The notes beneath the pieces are model-generated. The model did no database searches. It was not told where the DNA came from and saw only the letters and a program-made list of their open reading frames with translations. From Platanthera guangdongensis (taxonomy: Eukaryota > Streptophyta > Magnoliopsida > Asparagales > Orchidaceae), in NCBI GenBank assembly GCA_039583875.1, contig CM077151.1, positions 110,874,609-110,938,608 of the forward strand: DNA of 64,000 bases, written 5' to 3'. Positions 21,643 through 33,414 of the stretch are shown here, in pieces. Numbering within the stretch: position 1 is the stretch's first letter; every line of letters begins with the position of its first letter. A program made the translations under genes and the position numbers.

Positions 21643-23487
21643 TGAAAGATAAATATATGAGTAGTTAATCACCTAGAGGGGGGGTGAATAGATGTCTTTA
21701 AAATTTTTTGTCACTTATACTTAATATTTCAGCAAATACTTGAAAATAGATATTCACAAGAACACAACACAAGCAATTCACAAAGTACACAAAGATTTTA
21801 TAGTGGTTCCCCTATGTAGGGTACATCCACTTTTCCCCCTCTTCCTCACTAGCAATATGCTAGATAAGATTATATCTCCTCCTCTTCAACTCAGATCAAT
21901 GATCTTACAGACTTAGTTTCTGTTAAAAAACCTATAACTCAGACCAATACGTACTACCTCAGAGATCCACCCAATCTCCTATCTCAGGTTCCTCAAGAAT
22001 CATACCTCAGCTTTTATAACACAGACTTACACCTCAGTGATCCCACACAAATCACATACCTCAGGTCCCTCAAGAACCATACCTCAGCCTTTTATAAATC
22101 AGGCTTACAACTCATAAAATATATCTCCTATCCACTCAGATCTCAAAAAGATCTTACAAAATTATGAGGAAAATGAGAAAAAAAGTAATCTCAGAAAACA
22201 GTAACTCTGAGATCTAACTTATCTAAGAATTCAGATTCTTCAATTCAGCAACACAGGATTGGTTTTTGATAAGCAGACTGACTGAAATGATTCTTCTCTG
22301 GATCTGCAATGTTCTTGATGATGATCGGCTTGATTTTCTTGAAGAACTTGTAGAACAGATCCACCTTAATCCTCTGATCAACTTGTTGAAAGGATCAGAA
22401 GACTTTCTTGAAGACCCGCGTCTTTCTTCTTCTTGGAGTTGTCGCCCTCCTCTAACTTAGAAGAAATCAGAATGAGAGAATTGATTGATTTGTCTGATTC
22501 TTAGATTCTGTATAGTCGACCCCTCTATTATAGCCTTCACTGGTTGTTGGCTTTTCATTGATGACGTCATATATGTCGTCATACTATAAGTCTTCCTTCA
22601 AACAATTTCTGACGAGATATCAAGTTACTGTAGCTGATATCAGAAGTGTCGAGATGACCTAAGTGTCTCGACACAATAATACTTAGTGTAAACTGCAAGG
22701 TGTCGAGAGATCTTAGCAGTCTCGACACAACTGTCTGCTAAGTGTCGACATCTTTAAGTCTTCACTGTGTCAAGACAGTTGAATTGTCTCGACACTACTG
22801 TTTGTTGGGTGTCGACATCTGCTTTAAATCTTCACTGTGTCGAGACAGTTGAATTGTCTCGACACTACAGTCTGCTGGGTGTCCACATCTTTATGTCTGC
22901 ACTTCAGTTTTTCATTGTGTCGAGACAGTTGTATTCTCTCAACACTACTGTCCCGAGCTTTAAGATGTTGAGATATCTGACTTGTCTCGACACTGCTGAC
23001 TTAATCTTCAAGACGTCGAGATAACTGAATTGTCTCGACACAGCTGACTTGATCTTTCTAGGTGTCGAGATAACTGACTTCTCTCAACACCGTTGTTTTG
23101 AATCTTCAAGATGTCGAGATAACTGAATTGTCTCGACACAACTGACTTGATCTGTCGATACTTTTTCTACAAAGGTGTTGATATAGTTGTGAAGTGTGTC
23201 GACTCTTTTATACTTAGTCATTTCTTGCTTTGACTGTCCTGACTTCACTCAGCACTATTAGCTGTATGACGTTGAGTGAACTGACTTCACTCGACGCCTG
23301 TGAACTTAGTCATTTTTCTTCAATTTGAGTACACCTGTCAATGTCACTTGGACCACCTGTCCAATCAATATGACATAGGCTAACTTACATGCATGAACTG
23401 AAACATAAATCAAATACATACTTGTGTATATTATTGAGTTGAATTGACTTCTTCAAATCAAGTACATTATTACCAATGTACCCAACA
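21643..23487 (-). repeat. 3' LTR of the copia element
   Basis: Minus-strand TGTTGGGTACATTGG at 23487 to ATCTTTCA at 21643, 1845 bp. The GTGTCGAGACA array lies at 22645-23200, tgacgtca at 22562-22569. The TATA site near 22526 is damaged (ctattatag) compared with the other LTR. Confidence 0.9.
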
Positions 23488-23501
23488 TTCTCTCCCTATT
23501 T
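23488..23501 (-). other. Polypurine tract of the copia element
   Basis: Minus-strand AAATAGGGAGAGAA directly before TGTTGGG. Confidence 0.85.
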
Positions 23502-23729
23502 GGAGAAGTCATAATCCCAATTCAATGATATACATCACAATACAAAAATAAGATAATTATGATGTAAATGTTAAGTACTGAAACAGAAATACAAAACAAA
23601 TGAAAACAACAAGACAAAAATAGTAAATTACCAATAAACTTTTTCATTTCATTTTTGCTAGTGTTTAAACATTCCTGAATTTACAATGTAATATTACAAA
23701 ATTACATAATTTCTAGAAAAGAGAATAAT

Positions 23730-26303
23730 CTAAGATTGTTCTGGCTCTTTGATGATAATGTCTTTTCCTGATTGTATCTTGGCTTTCACTTCAGGCATCT
23801 TGTCATCAACAACCTTCTTCTTTCCCTTGACATCTTTGACCTTCAAGATCTCTTCTTCCTTAAGCTTTTGTCTTTCAAAATAATGATAGAGCTTATGAAA
23901 ATACTTGCTGGGTTCAATAGAATTAGCTGAGATCTTCCCTGCCTTCAGATCTTTTCTGAATTTATGAATGATCTCCTATTACTTTGTATGCTTGACCCAC
24001 TCTTATTCTGAGTACCATTTGCCCCTGTCAGCTATATTGGAGTTAACTGCTTTCTATGCAGTGAGTATAATAGATCTGGAAGTTGGACTTCACTGCTCAA
24101 AATCTGGCTTTGCTTCAGCCTGCTCCCTGAATCTCTTTTTAGATAATTGAGCTTCTTTTCCCTTGAGCAAGGTAGCCATCTCCACCTCTTCACATACTAC
24201 ATTCTGAACCTGTGGTGACGGGCTGTACATAGTCTGTACTGTATTGTGAATAGCCTCAAACTGAGCTGGTTGGCAGCCAGAGTCAGCAGTTTGATCTTCA
24301 TCATACTTTATGGGAGGAAGGCCTAGAGTCTCTCTGATGCTATTGGAGGTCCAAATAGCATGCTCAAAACTTGACTTTTTCATTTTTCTCTCCCCCTTTA
24401 TGACTTCTCTATCAATATGATCTCTTAAGTTATTTTTTATGAAATCTGATTTGACCTTCTAGATGATTAATCCCCGAGGACAAATGATTTTTTACTTTGA
24501 GCAAGTGGTCATCTAGTTATTTGCTAGAAGATTTCACTTCCTTAACCAAAGTGTCTGTATGTATAGAAGCTAAGATTCAACATCTTTGGAGGTAGAGCCT
24601 ATCTTTGTCTCCAGAGCTGTAGTTTGCTCAGCTAGCTTTATTAGTGAAGTATCATGCATTACTATCATGTTGTCATTCATTCTTGTCTTGTTTTCAAGGA
24701 CATATCCTTATTTAACAGCTGTATCTTTTTGAGTCTCCGTTGAATCCTTCTGCTGTTGAGCAAGGTAGACTACAACATTTTGCTCCTTTTTTGAAGAAGT
24801 CAGTCACATCCTTCTTCAACAAGTTGACCTCAATTCTAATGGATTTGATTTCTTGTGCTAGCTGAACTGTACTTGCTTAGTGCTTTCATCAATATATTTT
24901 TCCAGTCGTCTTCTTTGTTGATCTAGCATTATTTGCATTTGAATTAATATTGAGATAAAATTCATAGGAGGAGGAACTAATGTTGTCCCAGATTGAATGG
25001 TCTTTTTATAGCTCCTACTCCTTTTCCTGAGTTTCTCAATTTTCATTTTCTTAAGCTGAGAGGCTTCCTGCTCATCAGTATCTGAAGAACTGACAACTTC
25101 AACTGAAGTAGGCTCTTTAGCTGCTTTAGTGTTTGGGGCCAGATCTGCTATCTCCCCCTTAACCCGTACACCTACTTCATCAAGATTGAGTTCTTCAGTG
25201 GTTTCATCCTCTTGTTGTGCTGAAGCATCCGAATAATAATCATCTGGGAGTGTATCCTGTAGCTCCCCAGGGATATCAACTTCTTTATCCATAGGAAGTT
25301 CTTCCTCAGTCTCCTTAGAGACTGCATTCTCATTCTCTTTATCAGACATTTGCACATCTTGTGCAGGAACATTTTCTATGTCTGGAAGATCATTGGGGTT
25401 CTCCCCCTCAATGTGATCCTTTTCTTGTATTGTCTCCCCCTGCACCTGATCTCCAGTACCAGGAGAGGTCCTTGGAGAATTTTCTGGTGCAACATCATCA
25501 TGTTTGTCTGTGCTGGAGCTTTCTTGTTCTTCAGAATCACTGGAAGATTCTTCTTCCACAACCACTACTTTCTTCTTCTTCTCTAGTACTGATGTCTCTT
25601 TTGTTAATACTCTATCCCATCTTGCTAGAATTCTCATGTTCATTCTTCTCATGTGATTGATCTTAGATCCAATCTTGAGATTGAGACTGTCAGGAATTGT
25701 TTGGACCAACTAGAAGCTTATAATTCTTCTCATATTGAGATTCTTGATGCTCTCTGCTATTTTATCAAAGACAATTTTGCTCCAGTTGGTCTTCAGTTTG
25801 AATATTATCCTTGTCATTAGCTCAAACATTTGAGCAGAGATTCTGTCATGTGCTCCAGTTTTGCATATTAACACTTTTCCTGTAATCTCTGACAGAAATT
25901 TGACTTGAGTATTCATTCCCTTCCTGATCAGGGTGCTTTCAAACTTTGTGGTTGTGGTCAATCCACACCACTCCAAAGCTTCTGCAGTCTTGACAGAATC
26001 TTGGTCATCTTCTTGATCAATCCTTGACAAGTGAAATATCTTGGACAGTCTTTTGGTTGTGATTTTAACTTTTGTTCCATTCACTTAAGACTTAATCTTT
26101 TCTGTATTTGAGTCGAGATGAGTATTGAAAAAAAATTCAAGTACCTCTCGTTTCCAGATATTTGAAGGTTCTGAAAGCAGATATTCCAATCCTGCTTCAG
26201 TGATTAGGGATATTACATTCTTAATTTCTTCAGACGCCGAGTTGAATCCATTTTGAACAAGTTCATAACCTTCAAAAATGTTATCGTCACTTTTGGGCGC
26301 CAT
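23730..26303 (-). pseudogene. Copia accessory ORF3, broken
   Basis: The likely ATG is at 26301-26303. The frame is open to 24858 except for two single in-frame stops (TAA at 26085, TAG at 25710). It then continues in shifted frames through 24383-24090 to a stop at about 23730. The N-terminal 200 residues (FEGYELVQNGF...WKREVLEFFFNTHL...VKITTKRLSKIFHLSR) resemble the putative plant transposon protein domain found in many plant repeats. The middle is highly acidic (SSSDSEEQESSS) and the end Lys-rich and helical (FHKLYHYFERQKLKEEEILKVKD). It lies downstream of RNase H, where some copia lineages keep env-like ORFs. It has no signal peptide or clear membrane segment, so I do not call it an envelope. 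It has its own upstream TATA box and array. Confidence 0.6.
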
Positions 26304-26417
26304 GAGAGTGAAGAAATCGAACAAGATGTGTCGACGAAATGAAATTTTAGGTCTCGACATTCAGAAATCAAACTCTCAAGATCTCAAGAAGGCGTAGTTG
26401 ACCTCTATTCTCATACC

Positions 26418-26427
26418 CTATTTATAG
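26418..26427 (-). promoter_or_regulatory. TATA box of copia ORF3
   Basis: Minus-strand CTATAAATAG, 115 bp upstream of the ORF3 ATG at 26303 and 100 bp downstream of the TGTCTC array. Confidence 0.6.
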
Positions 26428-26520
26428 ACTAGCTTCTCCTGAAGTCGAAAAGGCGCGCTCCATTTAGACTGTTCCAAATTTTTAGGAAAAGAAAACCTAT
26501 TGTTGACACTGGAAACATTG

Positions 26521-26735
26521 TCTGTCGAGATGTGTTGACACAAGTCGACACAAGTCGACACAAGAATAATGTCTCTCAACATATACCTTAGGGTCTCGAC
26601 ACCCTTAGATGTCTCAAAACTTTGGTGTCTCGACACATTCTTTGATGTCTCGACACTTACATTGGTGTCTCGACACATTCTTTGATGTCTCGACACTTTC
26701 TTTGATGTCTCGACACATTCTCTGGTGTTTCGACG
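26521..26735. repeat. tgtctcgacac tandem array upstream of ORF3
   Basis: At least seven plus-strand TGTCTC hexamers, five of them in tgtctcgacac with a spacing of about 22-23 bp (linkers such as attctttga). Preceded by three gtcgacacaa units at 26540-26572. The same words form the LTR arrays. Confidence 0.8.
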
Positions 26736-26878
26736 CAACTATTGACTTAGCCAATACTTTGTTTTCAGAACTATAAATACTTGGCACTTTGAGGTCTTCT
26801 TTTGATATTTAGGTAAATAAACTTAATTACTGACTAATATTTTATTCTTATTTTTATCAGTTTTTATGTATGCATAAA

Positions 26879-27409
26879 TTATTCCAGATTCAACATGTCA
26901 TGTTCAAACTTAAAGAAATTAAATTTATCTTCATGTAGGGGCTTATTGAAAATATCAGCTATTTGTTTATTTGTAAAAACAAATTCTAGATTAATGTCTC
27001 CCTTTTCTACATGCTCCCTAATAAAGTGATATCTAATCTCAATATGTTTAGTTCTACTACATGACACAAAATTATTTACAATTGAAATGACACTAGTAGA
27101 ATCACAATATAATGAAATTTTACTTAGCTGAATGTTGAAGTCTTGTAATTGATGCTGAATGCTAAGCAATTGTGAAAAACAACTTCCAGCTGAGATGTAC
27201 TCAGATTCAACAGTGGATATTGCTACACTTATTTGTTTTTTGCTCCTCCATGAGACTAACCTTCTTCCAAGAAATTGACATGAACCTGAAGTGCTTTTCC
27301 TGTCTTCTTTACAACCTGCATAATCTGCATCTGAAAATACTGTTTGTTCAAAATCACTATTTCTGCGACACCATAGACCAAGATTAAGTGTGTCATTTAG
27401 ATATCTCAA
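26879..27409 (-). pseudogene. Copia RNase H domain
   Basis: The segment contains FSDADYAGCKEDRKSTSGSCQFLG, SWRSKKQ, ESEYISAG and CDSTSVISI, the standard copia RNase H signatures. It ends in the conserved ADIFNKPLHEDKF run. RNase H would degrade the RNA in the hybrid during reverse transcription. This piece is open over its whole length, but the RT upstream is broken. Confidence 0.9.
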
Positions 27410-27707
27410 TATTCTTTTGACTGTTGTATAGTGAGACTCCTTAGGGCAAACTTAATACCTAACACAGACACAAGTAACATACATTATGTCTGGTATACTG
27501 TCTGTTAGATAGAGTAGCGATCCAACTATGCTCCTATATAAGGTGATATCAACTGGCTTGCTAGCACCATCCTTGTCTAAAGACATACTGACCTCATATG
27601 AGTTCTCATGGAAATGATTGTTTTCATACCATACTTCTTGATTAACTCCTTGGTGAATATAGACCGACTAATGAAAAATCCATCTATAGTTTGCTTAACT
27701 TGGAGAC

Positions 27708-28139
27708 TCAAAAAAACTTGAGTTCACTCATGCTACTCATCTCAAACTTACCTTGCATAACTTTGACAAACTTAATGCAAAATGACTCATCAGTAGAACC
27801 AAATATAATGTTATTTATATATATTTGTATTAAGATGGTTTTGTCTTTGACTTCCCTTAAGAATAGAGTTTTGTCTATTTTCTCTCTTGAGAATTTATTC
27901 TCCAGAAGGAATTTAGATAGAGTCTCATACCATGCCTTTGGGGCTTGTTTTAATTCATAAAGAGCTCTTAATAAAAGATAAACATAATCAGGATGAGTAG
28001 AGTCAATAAAACCTGAGGGTTGCTCAACATAGACCTTTTCTTTGCGGTTACTATTAAGAAAGACAGACTTCACATCCATATGGTAAAACTTGAATCTTTT
28101 GTAGGTTGCATATGCTAGAAAGAGTCTAATAGCTTCCAA
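27708..28139 (-). pseudogene. Copia reverse transcriptase fragment with a mutated active site
   Basis: Typical RT text is present (HMDVKSVFLNSN, VYVEQPSGF, LYELKQAPKAWY). The catalytic box that should read Y-V-D-D reads YINNI here, so both active-site aspartates are Asn. The change fits G-to-A decay. RT segments before 28139 and between 27708 and 27409 are out of frame. The element cannot copy itself. Confidence 0.88.
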
Positions 28140-28343
28140 TCTTGCTACTGATGCAAAAATTTCATCAAAATTTATACCATATTCTTGTCTATAGTCTTTT
28201 GCAATCAGTCTAGTCTTGTTTCTGACTATAACACCATTCTCACCCAGTTTGTTCTTGTAGATTCACTTGGTTCCTATGATGTTACAGTCATCTGGTATGG
28301 GAACCAACTTCCAGTCATTATATCTTTTGAACTGGTTCAATTC

Positions 28344-28949
28344 TTATTGCATAGCCCATTTCCAAAATGAATCTATATTGGCATCTTCAAACTTCTTTGG
28401 TTCTGTTTGAGACATAAAACTTGAGTACATTACAATGTTGTATTGTTTACTTCTTGTGGTCACACAATGAGCTGCATCTCCAATGATCAATTCCCCTGGA
28501 TGATCGTTTAGATGTCTGACAACAACTGGTAATGTGACCTCTTCTCTTTGAACAACTTCATCCTGTTGTTGAGTCTCTTCTTCTGGTTGTTCCTGTGCAA
28601 GTTCTTCCTCAACAATGTTGACTCCATCTTGTATACTTTGACTTGCTGGAACTGAGTCTTCTATTGACAGCTCCTTTAGCTTCAAGTTTTCTCCTGTTGT
28701 GCTTAATGTACCTGACTTATCATTGTAATACATAGAACTTTCATCAAATACAACATGAACAGACTCCTCTATAACTTGATCTCTCAAGTTGTAGACCATA
28801 TAAACTTTACTGTAGTTACTATAACCAACAAATATGTCTTCATATGACTTCTCAGCAAACTTAGTTAAGTATGTTTTCCCATTATTAAGGACAAAACATC
28901 TACATTCAAAGATTCTGAAGTAGGGCAAGTCTGCTTTTCTACCCTTCAT
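28344..28949 (-). pseudogene. Copia integrase C-terminal region
   Basis: Starts with RKADLPYFRIFECRCFVLNNG and KFAEKSYEDIFVGYS, the conserved copia integrase C-terminal core. It runs into the Glu/Gln-rich linker (EEELAQEQPEEETQQQDE) that precedes RT. Stops separate it from the catalytic part upstream. Confidence 0.85.
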
Positions 28950-28991
28950 TAGCTCATAAGTAGTCTTATTCAGCCTTTTGTTGATTGAAAC

Positions 28992-29981
28992 TCAATTAAG
29001 AACATGACATGTTGTGTTAATAGCTTCAGCCCAGAAATATTTTGGGAGAGAAAAGTCACTCAGCATGGTTCTTCTAGCTTCAATGAGAGTCCTGTTATTT
29101 TTCTCAGTAATCTCATTTTGCTGGGGTGTTCTTGAAGAGCAAAACTCTTGCTGAATCCCAAGTTCTTCACAAAACTTTGTCATGCATCCAGATTGAAACT
29201 CAGTTCCATGATCACTTCTGCTTCTGACCACAGAACTGTTCAATTCATTCTGTATTTGTTTGACAAATGTCTTGAAAATATCAGGAGTTTCAGACTTTTT
29301 TCTTAAAAAGAAAACCCAAGTAAATCTGGAATAGTCATCAACAAACACAAAGATGTAGACTTTCCTACCTTGACTATGAACTGATATAGAACCAAACAAG
29401 TCCATATACAAGAGGTATAAACACCTCACAGAGTCTTTGGTTTCAATGCTTTTGAAAGAAGCTTTGATCTGCTTATCTTTTTGGCATGCAGAGCAAATGC
29501 TCTCCTTAGTGCATTTAATGTTAGGACCATTCCTAACTACCTCTTTGTTGAATAGCTTGCCTATGGTCTTATAATTCAAATGAGTTAGTCTCTTGTGCCA
29601 TTTGACACAGTCTGAGACTTTCTCATTTGCAACTAGGCATATGAAGGAGTCTGAATTTAGACAAAAAAAATTTAAACAGTACACATTCCCACATCTAATG
29701 CCTGTCAAGATGACCTCTTGGTCACTTGATTTCTTTATGTGACACTCATTTTTGTGGAATGAAATGTCATAGTCAAGATCACAAAGTTGACTTATGCTTA
29801 TAAGGTTGGGTTGCAACTCTTCCACATAAGCTATTTTAGTGAAAATGACTAAGCCATTTGAGATCTTACCATAACCTTTGGTAATCCTTTTGTCAGCTCC
29901 ACAAAAGATCACCTTTGCTCCATCGTTTACTGGAATAAACTCCCTCAAATTGCTCTTTTTCCAGTCATGTGTCTGGAACAT
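28992..29981 (-). pseudogene. Copia protease tail and integrase core
   Basis: A 329-codon stretch. It begins at the end of the protease region (KGYGKISNG...LQPNLISISQLCD), although the DSG active site just upstream is not readable. It continues into the integrase zinc region (HKRLTHLN...CSAC) and catalytic core with YMDLFG and SDHGTEF and the downstream PQQNEITEKNNRT, where the third catalytic Glu lies. Integrase would insert the cDNA. The frame is long and intact here, more so than its neighbours. Confidence 0.9.
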
Positions 29982-30078
29982 CCACTGTTCAAGTATTAGA
30001 TAAGCCTATCTCTGTTGCTTGGACATACCTGCAAAATAAAAATTTATTTATCCTTAGAAACCCAAATTGTCTTGGGTC

Positions 30079-31067
30079 CTAGGTGCTTGTTAGCTGGGGC
30101 TCCATTGAGACCACCTGAAAATTTCTTAGCTGGGTACATTTTTGCCCATGAGATACAGTGTGATTGAACCAACAGTCCAGGGCAAAGTGTCCAATCTTTC
30201 CACAACACCAGCACTCATATCTGTTGTATTTCCTCTTTGGAGGAACAATAGGAACTTTATGCTTATTTTCCTTAGGACAGGAATCAGCAAACTTGATAGT
30301 TGCATTTTGATTGCAAGCAAAATGATTATTTTGCCTCTCAGTCACAACAGTCCTCCTTGGAGAAAGCGCATTAGGAATAGCTTTCCTATTCACATATGCG
30401 TTTGGTCCTACTGGTTCAGACTTTTGGATTTCTTTTCCCTTAGTCTGAAATACAGGTTGTGGCATGACTGGACCCTTTTGTCCTGTCAGCTTTTTGCCTT
30501 TCCTTCTCTTAGGTTTAACTTAACTAAGTCCACTTCCAGGAGTTCCTGAGAAGCTATCTATAATGGGTAACACAGTCTTAAGTTTAGAAAACAACTGAAC
30601 AAGTTTTTTCTCATTCTGAAGTTTGAGTTATAACTCCTGAATGATTGCTTCTTTTTGTTTTAACAACATGATTTAATCATCAATCTCTTAGTTAGCTTAG
30701 CTAACTTTAAACTTTGAAGACCAATCTTCTGAGTAGCCATCTCATGATGCTACTTAAGAGCTCTTAGTGATGCAATCTCAATGGCTTGTTCTTTGACAAA
30801 CTTCTTGCTCTTTACAAGAGTCTCTAGCAGTTTTCCAAACTTAACTGTGAGCTGCTGCAGTTCAGTATCAGAGTTAGACTTATGTGAATCAAACTTTGAG
30901 TTACATGAGTCTAACTCATCCACAGTCTCATGAATAGAAGTTGTAGAGAAAATAGAATTGTCAAAGATTACCTGAGTATCCTGACATTCAACAATTTCTA
31001 TTTCTGGATTATCAGACAGTGCCATCAATTTAGGCTCCGTTTGGGGGGATTTATTTTCACCGGTCAA
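30079..31067 (-). pseudogene. Copia gag 3' part with second CCHC knuckle
   Basis: Two open pieces. The one at 30079-30465 has a second zinc knuckle, CWCCGKIGHFALDC, near the end. The other (30750-31067) is acidic and coiled-coil-like (LQQLTVKFGKLLETLVKSKKFVKEQAIEIASLRALK). Together they form the spacer between the first zinc knuckle and the protease, seen in several copia lineages. Confidence 0.7.
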
Positions 31068-31162
31068 GCGGTTGCGACCGCATGAATCAGACCGTAATTA
31101 ATGTCTGATTCATGCGATCGTAACCGCCCGACCGGTGAAAATAAGTCCCCCCAAACGAAGCC
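31033..31162. mobile_element. Tourist-like MITE, near-perfect palindrome, TSD tta
   Basis: 130 bp starting GGCTCCGTTTGGGGGG and ending CCCCCCAAACGAAGCC. tta at 31030-31032 and 31163-31165 is the 3-bp duplication typical of PIF/Harbinger MITEs. The arms pair almost to the centre (attaat at about 31096-31101). Confidence 0.9.
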
Positions 31163-32314
31163 TTAACCTCCATATCATCTTCAGAGCCACCATGAAGTGA
31201 TGAAGTTGTAGAGTTATTGCCCTTGTATATGACCTCTCTGATGAATTCCTCTTCACAGGAGAACAATCCAATGTGAGCATGTTCTTCATCTGATTCAGTT
31301 GAATCTGAATCACTATCAGATAAGGTCTTTGACTTCTTTGCCATTAAACACTTTTCTGACTTTTATTTTTGTAAAACTTCTTTTGCTTGGACTTCCTGTT
31401 CTCCTTTCTCTTTATTGGACAGTCAGCAATGACATGTCCAGGCCTGTTACAGCAATAACAAATAATGTCAGTCTTAACCTGTTTGTTCTGGTTTGAATCA
31501 TACCTGTCCACAGAGTTGTTTCTGTATTTGTGTTTGCTTTTGCTGGAACTTGGACCAGATGTTGTTTTCTTGTTCCATTGCTTGCTTCTTCTCATCATTT
31601 TCTTGAATTGCCTGATGAAATATGTCAATTCATCATCTGACAATATCTTCAGTTTTTCTAGAATTTAACTGAAGCTCATGAGACAATAATTTCTCATACA
31701 AATCCTGGGGTAACATGTTTCTCAGATTGCTCATTTCTCTTACAGCACAAATCTTTATGTCTCATTCTTTGTTTAAGGATCTCAGAAACTTGTCATTAAG
31801 CTCATAGTTTGAGAATTGTCTGCCATAATTTTTTAAGTCATTGACTATTGTAAAAAACTTTTCATAACAAAGTTCTATAGAATCAGTCTTCCCTTGCCTG
31901 AATGCATCATACTGCTGGTTGAGTAGAGACTTTCTGTCATCTCTGACTTCTTCTGTGCCTTCCATATAGACTATTAAAGTGTCTCACATCACCTTGGATG
32001 TTTTATAGTGGACTAAGTTCTGAAAGGTTGAATTATCTATTGCACTGACAATTATGTTTTGTGCTCTTTTATCCATGGTGGCAAGAACCACCTCATCCGT
32101 TGTCATCTCATACAGACTCTTAAGGTGTTTGCACATTTGCGTCTAAGACAGATACTTTCATGAGAATATATGATCCTTTTTGTACAGTGTCACAGATTCT
32201 TGGATCTGATGCCTCCATAAACAATCTCATCTTCTGCTTCCAAATAGTAAAATTATCCTTTGTACATATAAGAAGCTTCATAGAACTGAGTTCTCTATGA
32301 GATTCTGAAGCCAT
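31163..32314 (-). pseudogene. Copia gag 5' part with first CCHC knuckle
   Basis: The ATG at 32312-32314 starts ESHRELSSMKLLICTKDNFTIWKQKMRLFM, the usual copia gag opening with the YxxWKxxM-type motif. Later pieces are LLNQQYDAFRQGKTDSIELCYEKFFTIVNDLKNYG (31762-31965) and a zinc knuckle CYCCNRPGHVIADC (31344-31643). The acidic run SDSDSDSTESDEE (31087-31344) is cut by the MITE. Frameshifts and stops break it in at least three places. Confidence 0.85.
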
Positions 32315-32382
32315 AAGATCAGATATGTATCAATCACCCGTTAGAATCTTTTTCTGACTGTTAGGTCTTTCTTTGAATAACC

Positions 32383-32398
32383 TCCCTCTGATACTACT
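32383..32398 (-). other. Primer-binding site of the copia element
   Basis: Minus-strand AGTAGTATCAGAGGG follows the LTR end ATCTTTCA. A degenerate tRNA-Met PBS. Confidence 0.75.
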
Positions 32399-33290
32399 TG
32401 AAAGATAAATTTATGGGTAGTTAATCACCTAGAGCGGGGTGGGGGGGGGGGGGGTGAATAGGTGTCTTTAAAATTCTGTCACTTATACTTAATATTTTAG
32501 CAAATACTTTAAAATAGATATTCACAAGAACACAGCACAAGCAATCCACAGAGTACACAGAGATTTTATAGTGGTTCCCCTAACTAGGGTACATCTGCTT
32601 TCCTGCTTCCTCATTAGCAATGTGCTTGATAAGGTTATATCTCATCCTCTTCAACTTAGATCAATGATCTTACAGACTCAGTTTTTGTTAAGAAACCTAC
32701 AACTCAGACCAACATGTCCTATCTCAGAGATCCACCCAATCTCCTACCTCAGGTCTCTCAAGAACCCTACCTCAGCTTTTTATAACACAGACTTACACCT
32801 CAGTGATCCCACACAAATCACCTATCTCAGGTCCCCCAAGAACCGTACCTCAGCATTTATAAATCAGGCTTACAACTCAGAGAATATATCTCATACCCAC
32901 TTAGATCTCAAAGAGAATTTACAGAATTATGAGGAAAATGAGAAAGAAAGTAATCTCAGAAAACAACAACTCTGAGATCTAACTTATCTGAGAAATTCAG
33001 ATTCTTCAATTCAGCAGCACAAGATTGATTCTTGATAAGCAGACCGGCTAACATGATTATTCTATGGATCTGCAATATTTTTGATGATGATCGGCTTGAT
33101 TTATTTGAAGAACTTGTAGAACAGATACACCTTAATCCTCTGATCAACTTGTTGAAAGGATCAGAAAACTTTCTTGAAGACCAGCGTCTTCCTTCTTCTT
33201 GGAGTTGTCGCCCTCCTCTGACTTGGAAGAAATCAGAATGAGAGAATTTATTGATTTGTCTGATTCTTAGATTCTCTGTAGACGACCCCT

Positions 33291-33337
33291 CTATTTATAA
33301 TCCTTCACTGATACTTGGCTTCTGATTGATGACGTCA
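33291..33337 (-). promoter_or_regulatory. TATA box and tgacgtca element of the copia LTR
   Basis: The bZIP-type palindrome TGACGTCA sits about 30 bp upstream of the TATA box and is also present in the left LTR at 22562. Confidence 0.6.
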
Positions 33338-33414
33338 TCATATGCCGTCATACTCTAAGTCTTCCCTTAAATAGTTTCTGACGAGATATCAAGTTACTGT
33401 AGCTGATATCATAA

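Noticed and set aside
26085..26360. Three separate genes at 24858-26360
   Set aside because: The three frames abut exactly, separated by single stop codons in the same phase; they are one decayed ORF3.
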